Part shown: positions 47,401 through 59,400 of the stretch, in pieces
Layout: each line of letters opens with the position of its first letter
How positions within the stretch are numbered: the first letter of the stretch is position 1
Source: Liolophura sinensis
Taxonomy: Eukaryota; Mollusca; Polyplacophora; Chitonida; Chitonidae
Assembly (NCBI RefSeq): GCF_032854445.1
Contig: NC_088301.1
Coordinates: 2,792,001-2,856,000 of the forward strand
Direction: 5' to 3'
Length of the DNA stretch: 64,000 nucleotides
The notes under the pieces: model-generated
Databases searched by the model: none
Told to the model about the DNA's origin: nothing
Seen by the model: the letters and a program-made list of their open reading frames with translations, nothing else
Made by a program: the position numbers and the translations under genes

Positions 47401-50400
47401 ACGAACACTACTTGTACACAGAATTAGTTCACTCGTTTACTAAACTTTGCTAATTACAAATTAAAGAAAGTCAGTTACAATGATCTTAAAAAGGCAAAGC
47501 AAACAATGTGAAGTGCATTTTAAAAGAAAGACAATTCAACACAGTCCATAGAAAATATTGATTCATTTTTAGTACTATTTCAAACTGGTAAATGCATTTG
47601 TAACTTTCAATTCTTCGATGGTCTTTTCTGACCATATTGTGACCAGTGACATCCCATCAGGTTGTTGCCACATAACACACATACTGCTACACTTCATCAT
47701 TCATTTGATAGGAAAAATTAAACAAAATCTGATACACTTCGTTTTAGTGTTTTCCTTGCCTTTACTTCAGGTATTGCATAGCAGTACTTACCATATCCAT
47801 CATCATAGCTGTCTGTCTGTGCTCCATGACCATAGTCAAAATATTGGGTATCACTCCTGAAAACAACAACAACATATTGCCATCATCAAGACGACTCCAC
47901 ACTAGGCTACACAATCACAGAACACATCCTGCCAACATGCATATACAACTAAAGACGTACAAGCTTTTACCAAACATGGCATAAAAATATGAGTATAAAA
48001 AAAAAAAAAAAAAAAAAAGAGATCTGCAACCAAAAACGCATTTTATGGATTTTTAAGTCCAGATAATTCACATAAAGGTATGAATGTTGAGGAAGTCCAA
48101 ATTTCTGTGGAATGTATTGATTTTATATTGTTCCAGGGATTGGAGACTGACAGGATTGGGAATCACAGTCAGCACTATGATCCTGGGTTACTCTGTGGCC
48201 AGGCAGAGGTACGCATGTCCCCACTCCCAGGTAAAACACCCAGTGTGGAGACACAACAGGGACTGATCACCCAGCATACACACAAGCCCAGCCACAACTA
48301 CACAGTTATTGTAGACAGGCAGGATAGGGGATCACAATCAGCACTTTGATCCTCCATATCAGATTTTTAGGGTCTACATTCATGGTGCGAAGATGAATGT
48401 GGTATATCAAAAAATGAGCTGGCCCAAACTTAGAGACACATTACTTTTTTTTTTTATCATGGCCTGGCCAAATCACTGGAAACACAAACATTAACATTTT
48501 ATTGCAAATAACATTAATTCCATAAGTATTCAATCAACTAAGTCTTGTGCTTCATAAGAATGAGGGTCGACAAAAAGAAGAAATCCTTATGGAGATGCCA
48601 AAACATGCCGTGACAGTACACTCTAAAACTTGTGCTACTTTGGTAAATCGGTGGAAATTTTCCCCACTTCAGAAATGCCCTCATAGAACTGTTCTCTTTG
48701 CTTTCAGACCCAAAAATCCTGCGATGTGTGATACTTACGCTTGAGCTCCATATGACTGGTCGTATCCATCCCCATAGCCCTGGTCTGCATATGCGTCGTC
48801 ATAGCCTCCACTCTGGCAATATACCAACCACATATTCATGATCAATTAATTATTGGTGTTTTAAGCTGTACTCCAGAAGATTTCACTTATACAATGAAGG
48901 CCAGAATTGTGTCTGGAAGAAAGTGGGCTCCAAAACAATTTATATGCCAACAAGTGTTAAGGCAGTTATAATACACATATTAACTGCACATGATCCCAGC
49001 ACAAACAATCTGCTGATGGCCGCAAAAGCCACATCTGGCCTTCTGTACTTGGAAACTGGAAGGAGAGTCGATCTTTTCAATTTTTACTCAAGACAGGAAT
49101 TAAAACACAACAGGTGGAAGCCAATAGGCAAAACAAAATAATGAAAACTGAGTTCAAAGATTAGCAAGTACAAGCACCAACAATAAGTACATTTTGTACA
49201 TGTACCTGACAACTTGTATGGTAGACATTTCACAAGCAGCTGGAAAATACCGCTTACATGTATTCTCTACAGCAAAAAAAATGCTGCTTTGCGACAGATC
49301 TGGAAAAGCTGCTTATTTGCAAATTAAACTTAATGGTTGTAAAGCCCCACAAAAGTTCATGAATGTTACTTCATGCATGTTTCACAGGAGTCCCAGGTGC
49401 CAAATCTCTTTCCACACCTCTAATTAGCTTGTGATAGTCTTGATATACTATGTTTAGTTGCAGCTCGCTATGTTTACAAGCGGTAAACAACGAAATCTGT
49501 CATCTTTCCCCACAGCATGAAATTGTTTACATAAACATCTCATCACCAAACTCTTTTACTGCAGGCTTTCACAAATCCTAGGGCAGTTGTATGTATGCAG
49601 GAGGCTGACTGGTTAACTAAAACTGTACAGATACATGTCTGCCTTACAGTAGGGCCCTCACAGCTGTCCAGCAGGTGTACTATAAGAGGAGTTACAGCAG
49701 AACTAAGACAAACCAAACTCTGTCAGATAATAAACACATCTAGAGCCTTGTATAAACCAGTATGTACATATATTTACATCTGCTGTGATCTCTGGTTTGG
49801 CAAGATTATGCCTACAGGAGCCTACTTTTCATTAGAGTTTAAAAAAGGTTTCAAATAGGGGAAACAAGGACCTAGATTTGTTCCCCACTAAAATTGGAAC
49901 TGATGTTCAAAATGGAATATATAATTTTTTTTCAGAAAACAAAGACAAAACAAAAATAGAATAAAACAAAATCTTAAACCCTGCTTTGAATGTCTGTGGG
50001 TATTTTAAATGGATCTACGTTTTATTATCAGACATTATTCAGGGACATAAGTCTTCTGCATGAGCAGATTTAAACCCAGAGGTATTGGACTGGAATTCCA
50101 TATCAGTATACACCTCCAGAGGTATTGGACTGGAATTCCATATCAGTATACACTTCCAGAGGTATTGAACTGGAATTCCATATCAGTATACACCTCCAGA
50201 GGTATTGGACTGGAATTCCATATCAGTATACACTTCCAGAGGTATTGGACTGGAATTCCATTTCAGTATACACCTCCAGAGGTATTGGACTGGAAATCCA
50301 TATCAGTATACACTTCCAGAGGTATTGGACTGGAATTCCATTTCAGTATACACCTCCAGAGGTATTGGACTGGAATTCCATATCAGTATACACTTCCAGA

Positions 50401-53400
50401 GGTACTGGACTGGAATTCCATTTCAGTATACACCTCCAGAGGTATTTGGAGCAACTCTGGAAATGGTACTTACATAGTCGTCGTAACTTTCGGCTGGAAT
50501 GGGTGCTGGAGCTGGTGGAGGGGCAGGGGGTCGCATGCCACCTCTTGGTGCCACACCCCTAGCAGACCCTCGACTAAGTCCTTGGGAGGGTAGACCTCGG
50601 GCTCCTCGCGCCACTCCAGAGAAGCCACCTGGGCCGCTGTGGAGTAAAAAAAAACAAAACAATGAATGAATCTGGGAAACACTCCATGACAATCACAGTG
50701 CAGGTCAGTTTTTGTATTTGTAAGAAGTAACCAACTCACAAGAAATATATTGCAGTGATCTGCATGAAACACAGTACCTGGACATTTAGAAAACCATAAA
50801 CTATAAACTCAAGTCAAATATATATACATATGCGAATGGTTTAAATATTATTTGATAAAAAAAAAACCCTTAAAGAAATATACATGAATGAATTTATCTA
50901 ATTTATGACTTTAACACCATACAAATACATTAAGTATTACCTGTCTGTAGCTGTGCAGATTTAAAAGAGATATCCTTTAATTTCTATTTACAGACATGCC
51001 AAAACAACTTACCCTTGTCTTATGCCTCTGCCCCCTGGGGTTGCCAATAAGCCACCAACGCCACCTCGTCCCCTGGGTGGCGGTGGTCCCCCTCGGCCAC
51101 GCCCACGGCCCCTGGGTGGGGGAGGGCCTCCAGGTGGGGCACGCTCTTGGTAACCTCCATTGAGGAACATCATCTCCTGCCTCTGCTGCTCTCCTATATC
51201 ATCGTTATGTTCCTGCAACAAGCAGAGATATAGTTCTCATCTCCATGGCAGACACGCCAGTGAGGTTTCTTCTCACTACAAACTTTATATTTCTTTCAAT
51301 TGCTGGTTAATGTGATACTGAATTCTCCTTGGCAAGCCTATTTCTGAGAACTGTCAACTCTCTTCTTCATTTTTAGCAGAAATGCTCTTCAGCACTCCCC
51401 AGATTAATGAGTACAGATGTATTGGTTCCTTTACTCTATATGACAATGTAACAAAATGTATTCGACATCAACTTGCACATACCGGTTCTCATGCCCTAAT
51501 ACATATAGAACATGCATATAGACTTGTAAAACAGTTCCTTTGACACCTTAAGTCATGCATCAAAGCTTCTCAAATGAAGACTTCAAAACAATGAAAAACA
51601 AACTTTAATATACATTGAAGGCTCCAGATGTTACTTACAGGAATCAAAAACTTTTTCAGCTCTGTTAAGCCATGAGAAATCCTAGCATAGGCATCAGCCA
51701 CATCTGTGAAGACTTCGATTAGCACATGAAGTTCATCATTCAGATGAGCATATTTACCTCCCTCTTTACGACATTCTTCTTCCTGTAAAAGAAAGGAGAC
51801 ATAGCTTGTTAAAGCCAAACAACCATCCCACATACAGCAGCAAGAACCAATGGGCAACAGCCAGGCCCACAGTGTTCATGACGGCTGCAATTCCCAATTC
51901 CATCTCAAAGCCTAATTATTGCTCAAAACATACATCAGATAAATGCTGCTCATCCGGCATGAACAGAAATCTCCCATTTACCTAGCACTGAAGTCAAAAA
52001 CCCCATCGTGTCCATTAGTGCCCATAGCAACACTCCTGGAACTGGGCCATTTCATGTTCAACCAAATTGTGCAGACTACAAAGCATCTTTCCATGGGAAA
52101 TTCAGCTCCAGCAAATCTCTGTCATGAAGTAACCTGGCCCTAGTCCGAATAGGTCTCAGTTGTCTGTTAACAGTTAATGATAAATAAATGAAAAATGTAG
52201 GGCATGAGTTGAAGTGCACATAAATGTACACGTCTGGATTGTCACAGTAAGTCAGAAACGCCAAGTTTCTTTGGAAGTTCTGCATGCTACTCTTTGATAA
52301 AGGTCTGTTCTAAAGACAATGGCAGATCCATCATATGTAAGAAATTTGAAATCAACCAGAAATTTAAGATCCAGGGACACACAAAAAGGTTTTTATATAT
52401 ACATGCACATGTCCAAGCAGACCAGTTACCATAGTACAAGCCCTCTGACATTGCCTGGGACACGGGCAGGTACAAGCCCAGGGATTAGCCCAGGCCAGGT
52501 ACTTGTACACCACCAGGGACGGGGACAGGTACATGTACAAGCCTAGGGACGAAGACAGGTACATGTACAAGCCCAGGGACAGGTCCAGGTACATGCACAA
52601 GCCCAGGGACAGGACCAGGTACATGCACAAGCCCAGGGACAGGACCAGGTACATGCACAAGCCCAGGGACAGGGCCAGGTACATGTACAAGCCCAGGAAC
52701 ATGGCCAGGTACATGCACATAACCAGGGACACAGCCAGGTACATGCACATAACCAGGGACATGGCCAGGTACATGTACAACACCAGGGACACGGCCAGGT
52801 ACATGCACATAACCAGGGACACAGTCAGGTACATGCACATAACCAGGGACATGGCCAGGTACGTGTACAACACCAGGGACACGGCCAGGTACTTGCACAA
52901 GCCCACGGACAGGTACATGCACAAGCCCACGGACAGGTACATGCACAAGCCCAGGGACACGGCCAGGTACATGCACAAGCCCAGGGACACGGCCAGGTAC
53001 AAGCACGGGGCCAAGGCCAGGTACATGCAAAAGCCCAGGGACACAGCCAGGTACATGTACAAGCTCAGGGACACAGCCAGGTACATGCACAAGCCCAGGG
53101 ACACAGCCAGGTACATGAACACCACCAGGGACGGGGCCAGGTACATGCACAAGCCCAGGGACAGGGCCAGGTACATGCAAAAGCCCAGGGACACAGCCAG
53201 GTACATGCACAAGCCCAGGGACACAGCCAGGTACATGAACACCACCAGGGACGGGGCCAGGTACTTGCACAAGCCCAGGGACACGGCCAGGTACAAGCTC
53301 AGGGACACGGCCAGGTACACATACACGCCCAGGGACACAGCCAGGTATATGTACAAGCTCAGGGACATGGCCAGGTATATGTACAAGCTCAGGGACATGG

Positions 53401-56400
53401 CCAGGTATATGTACAAGCTCAGGGTCACGGCCAGGTACACGTATAAGCTCAGGCACATGGCCAGGTACATCTCAAGCTCAGGGACATGACCAGGTACATG
53501 TACAAGCCCTGGAACATGCACAAGCTCAGTACCATTGCCATCAGCTGTTGTATTGATTTCTGGACTCTGAGATGTCTACCAATCAACTCTTACAGAATGA
53601 TAATACACACAGAGCCTACAATATACAGCAACAAGTTAACATTGTAACTCAGGCCCATCCTCAAAAAATCCCCTGCTGGGAATTATGAGTAATCTAACCA
53701 TATGTAGAAAAAATATGGTAGTCAATGATGTTTTTTTTTCTCTTTCACTCTGATTAGAGAAAAACACTGGGCTTTTAAGATGGGAGAGAGGAGTGTTGTA
53801 GTGAGTGATAGCATGTTTAACATCCAAAGGCCTTGGTCATATAAAGATTGTAAAAACAGACAGTTGTCTACAATCAAATACCTGATAAGGTCTATTTAAA
53901 AGTACCTGAGTATATATCTACAACTAGATTCAAAACAATATTTTCTCCCTGGGTATGTGTGTAAGAGTGAGTGAGTGCTTAGGGTTTAACATCGTACTTT
54001 TTCAATCATATGACGGCGAGGGAATCCTTAGAGTGCATGTAATGTGCCTCCTTCTTGCAGGACGGATTTCCACTGTTCTTTTATCTAGTGCTGCTTCACT
54101 GAGATGCCTTACCGAAGGCAAGTAAGCCGCCCCGCCCAAACCATTATACTGATGTGAGTCAACCAGTTGTTGCACTATCCCCGCCATGCTGAATGCCAAA
54201 CGAGGAAGTTACAACTTCCACTTGTAAGGTCTTAGGTGTGACTCGGCCAAGGATTGACCCTGGATCTACCGCTCCCCAAGCAGACACTCTACCAACGGTG
54301 CTATCGGAGCCGGTTGTGTGTAAGGGGAAGGGCCTGAAGTGAGCAAGATGTACTGGCTACAAGTGGACCCCAGGGCTGGTTACTGCATCTTCACAGGAAA
54401 ACAACACTAGCCGCAAAGATTGGGGCAAACTACAGAGAAAGTCACGTAACAAGTGCATCAGGACGAAAAAAGAAAAACAGCATCAAAATCATGAGCACAC
54501 AGAGGAAAAATGGTTTGCCAAGTAAAATGTAAACATCATAAATGTAAATTCCTACATTGGCCCTCCGATTTCAAATTCCAGGAAGATTGTACAGAAATAA
54601 GCAGACAATTTATAGTTTCCAGGCTAGGAGAGTTAAGGTACAACCTCTACAACCTTCTTGTGCTTTCATTATAGCTTCTAAAATCAGACTAAAATTTGTT
54701 TATTACTAAACATGCACAGGCTGCATTATTGTTCTGAGAGAATAATAGTCACTCAATAGTGAAAGTCTGGTTAAATATGAAGCTACACCTCTTAGGTTCT
54801 TTCAATAATGCTCACAATAGGTGCGAATGCCGTCTTACACAGTGACAATGTATCCCCCATTGTTTTAATTTCTGATCCAGATTACAAAGATTAGCAACAC
54901 GGCAGGAAACAAACGAGGATTACAGCCACTCTTGACAATACCTGTTTGATGTGCTTGAATAATTTCGGCCATATTATAACACAAAATTACAGAGTTGTGA
55001 TCTTTAACAAACATTACACTACAAAATCAAACCACATGGGTATTGCTGACTTTTTTGGCTTGGTGTTTTATGCTGTACTGATGAATATTTCACTTATATG
55101 ACGATGGACACCTTTATGGTGGTAGGAAAATGGGTGGGGGTGAGGGGGTGGGTTGAACCATCTGCCAGTTGTGTGCAGGTTGTGCCAGTGAATGACCGGC
55201 AAGTGCTTTTAACCTCTACATCATACTCCATTCTCACATATACATATAAGCATGAAGATGATATGAACTGTTAATCTCAGACAACCAATGACAGTAAACT
55301 TGTTTCTCTGTAATAAATTACCTAGTAGGATTTATACATAGAAGTACTTGTGCATAACATGCATCCACAACATTATATTATTTCCGCTACTATATGTAAG
55401 GCAAGGGATCTGAAGTAAGCAAGATGCACTGCCTACAAATAGACCCCCGGCCTCCCTTACTGTATCCTCACAGGAAACCAACATCAGCCACAAAGATATC
55501 AGGCTGACTTGGGGCAAATTACAGAGGAATGTAATTGATACTAAATACACATAACTACATAACGATAAAGAAAACAAAGTGCAAAGTGCCAAATTTGAAT
55601 GGGAACAGCAAAATCAAAGTGCACTAGACAATATGCAAACGTGGTATTGTACAATGTACATGCAATTTCCTAAACCAAGTCCAAGTTTTAAAAAATTTTA
55701 CACAGTAATAAGCAGACAATTTTCAATAGATTTCCCGTCTTGGAAATATGGCACTGCATAATCCAACGGCTTCATGTGAGTAGTTTTTTGCATCAGAATA
55801 CTAAAACATGTACATGTACAAGATTTTTAGCAAAGGCTGTAACAATGACCTTAAACCTCTTAACTGATACCACAACTGCTCTGTGTTAACGCCCATGTAA
55901 GTGTACACGTGTGCACCTGTACATGTACATGTATAAGTGAAGGCGATTGGGACTTTTATTACACATAAAAATATGTGGTAGATTAGTCCTTTGTATACTG
56001 TACATGTGGTTTTAGATTTGCCCAATGGCTTTAGATCATCATTCTTGTCTACGCAGGCTGTGACTAGATACCCACATATATGTACTGATTCAGGCTCTAC
56101 TATCCTCTTTTACAGCGCATTCAAGCTGCTAACCATCAGAGAGTCTGGAATAGTACAAGCTATAATTGAGGATAACAAGATGTTTTTGTAAACAAGCCAC
56201 CACTGATAGCTCTGCTACATCAGGAGTCAGAAAGCAGATGGAAGTAGATGCTGTAAATTATCACTAGCACACCCGATGACAACAATTCATCATAGCCAAC
56301 AAAGATTCCGCACTAGTTTCCAGTCAAGCTAGCACACAAACACAAGTCATGAGGACTAGTATCACAGTCATTAACCTCCACAACAATGATGGCATCAAAA

Positions 56401-59400
56401 TGGTCAGGCACATGACCTCATACATCAAAAGATAACATGATTAATTTTAAATATATTATATACATAAAATAAAGATATTAATGGTTTACAATGTATGTGT
56501 TCACCAAAAATGCATAGGCTTTCATAAGTGTAATTTTTTTTTTTTTTTTTTTTTAAATGAACAGAAATGGTATGTCTGCCCTCAGATTTGTGTATGTGCT
56601 CATGAAGTGATTTAGACGACCCTGTGATCAGCTACGCATTCGTTCATGCAGTATAAGCCTCTCAACCTGGCAGCAGAGAAAACCTAAAAGGTGTCTGCTC
56701 AGTATCAAACTACGGCTGCATCCCAAAAGGAGTCCCCTGAACTTTGATGCATACAGCCTTCCCTCTGAGATCACAAATCCGCAAATCCTCATCTCTGCTG
56801 CCTGCATTTTGATCAGCCTCACACCATGACCTTAGGCATTAAGTGGCTGGCATCTGGCTGCTGAGGAAGACTTAGTGACTAAGCAGCCTACCAATTACAG
56901 ACCCACTGTCTCTCCTACTGCCAGAAGCTGTGTTGGCTGACATCTCACATCTGGCACACACTAATAAGTGGGGTTGGGGACCATTTACTAGGGAAGCATC
57001 CTAGACTAGCAGAGGGCTAATTCCAGATGTGTATTTACAGAGCATTACAAGGAGACTTGATCCACTCCCCAGTCCTTACAACTATTAAATGTACATATAG
57101 ACTATCACTATGTGAGAACCCTGCTGTAGCTTTAATTACTACCATCCCATTAAATAGCTCTTGGAGATGTCCCCCACCAAGTGGGAGGCTCAACCTTCTA
57201 TACATAAACAACAAGAACTAGTGGAATGGAGTTTACAATTAAGGCCTCCTCATTCTGATCAAACACCAGCTCCCACTGATACACCATTATATGGTGAGCA
57301 CGTGTATGTACAAGGACTGCATTTTTTTGTTGATTTGCAAGACAAATTACGCCCTCTAGTATTACTAAGTCATAACCATGAGAAAATCCATCAAACAAAG
57401 AAATTGTCTTGCTGCTGAACGTACATTTATCAAACTGGGAATAAAGTGCCACTAACATCTGAGCAAATCCTTTGAAATCGTTAAATATGAAGCCAGGCAT
57501 CTCTTTGTCTATCCTATGACGTTCTGCAACGATTCAGCGTTAAGCCATAATCATTCATTCATTCAATCTTCAACCATTCACATGATCAACCACACAACTG
57601 TCAATCAGCCACACAATTGTGGGTTGTACTGCAGTGGAACCAAAACATGTTGGTTAAGCGTAGTCAGAAAAAATGTATTACGAATGGAAATTAGGCAGTG
57701 ATAATGTCATGAATGGTCACCATCCTTGTTCATATTACAGAGCCTAAATCCACTGCCAAAATCAGGAATAGTATTTATATAATCTTGGTGTCAGTCCAGA
57801 CAAAAATAATAAAAATCAGTCAAACAATGAAATTAGTCAAAAGTCAACTCCAGTAGAGATCATTTACCCTTACCTTTGCCTTATCTCTCATAGATCCACG
57901 CCCTAAGATTGACATTTTGGTCCCTGTTTCATGCTGTAACCTTTTCAGGGAATTTCCTTGTGGACCCAAAAGCTTTCCCACAAAATTAAACTGAAAACAA
58001 AAAAAAAAACAAAAATTATTGCATACAGGTATTCATAATTGCACTTTAAAACTTATGTACCATAATGCAGTGATGCTATAACATTCTCTCTAACAGGGTT
58101 GAGCATGGCTTTTATATGTTGTTATAATGTATTAGGAAATTCGCAATCTGCTCCTCTGCATTTCAATGTAAGCAAATGATCAGAATTTTTAAACACGGTC
58201 CCCCTCAAACTGTAAGAAGACAGAAAGACTTTATTGGTCTACATTGATGGGCACAAATTATTTATCTGACTGGAGTTTCATGCAATACTCAATAATATTT
58301 CACTTATACACTGGCAGCCAAAATTGTGCGAAGAGACCAGGCAGACCCCGGGGGCAAATCCATGATCTTCTGGTTGCTTGCAGCCCTTCCCTTGTACAAC
58401 CAGAGAGTAAGCCAGCATGGACTGGGTCCTGAACTCCGTGATCGCATTGATGAGAGAGTTCCAAGTCAATATGTTGTGCTAGCACTCTAACCACCAGACC
58501 ACGCATACCCCCAGGGCAAAGAAAGCTGTAGTAGAGATGACCTGCAAAGTTCCGCTTAAAGTGCCTTAAATACTTGCACACATTATATATATTACTAACC
58601 TTTGGATGTTCTTTGACTGGAATTTTGACTTTGGCTGATAATTTAATTGGCTTGTCCACATGGACCTGGAGTAACTGGCCTGCTGTGTCTGTTGACTGGG
58701 ACTGTGCACTGCTGGTAGGAGGGGCCCCACTTTCTAACCTTTCTAACTCTGTGAATGAGAGCAAAAAGCAAACAATAAGTGATAATTTGAAACTGCCCAA
58801 AGTATTCTTAATGGTGGATCATCTTTCTATGAATTGTGAGAGTTACAAGGTACGTCTCTGGTCATCAGCTCAAGAAATGCCGTTGAACTGTACCTGTGCG
58901 TGACATCATGCAATCCCCCCCTGATTCAGATGACCAGCTAAGGCTGTCACTGATTTACATGTATGACGGGTATCACCACTTGAACCACTGAGAAAAGCAT
59001 GTCCATTCCGCAGAGTTAGGTAATCCACATCACATCAACCACTGGTACTCCAACTAAGTACTGAGGAGAACAGCTGGTCCATTTGGAAGAGTCTAGTAAT
59101 CTGCATCCATGTCAGTGGTACTCCTCTAGTACACCACTGACCTGAAATGTTCATCCACACTGAAGGGCCAAGTAAACGGCATCCTCAATGAGGTACATCG
59201 ATATACAGTTCAAACAGCACCTTGTGAAATATACTTCCCAAGTGGACTGAGAAGATGCAAAGGAAATGGCCTAGATCCGAGAGTAACTCCAATTCAAGCC
59301 TGTCATCAATTTTATGGATCCACAAGACAGTAACAAAGCTCACAACCTCTCTGAAACTGGATTCTTCAATAGTTAATATCAAATGATCATGTACTAGTAA

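Noticed and set aside
46676-47408. Five copies of a 62-codon gene on the minus strand
   Set aside because: They recur every 136 bases inside a tandem repeat in an intron and lack other gene features.
25749-50448. Common origin of the two 40-bp arrays (25749 and 50083)
   Set aside because: The unit sequences are unrelated; the equal period is coincidence.
52364-53521. Frames of 385, 323 and 328 codons with 10-residue repeats
   Set aside because: By-products of the 30-bp array; three frames on two strands are open over the same DNA.
58300-58800. Single 166-codon minus-strand gene starting at 58800
   Set aside because: Only 58600-58748 is coding; the flanks are intron 1 and intron 2 with a SINE, as shown by the splice sites and the KHDRBS domain order.
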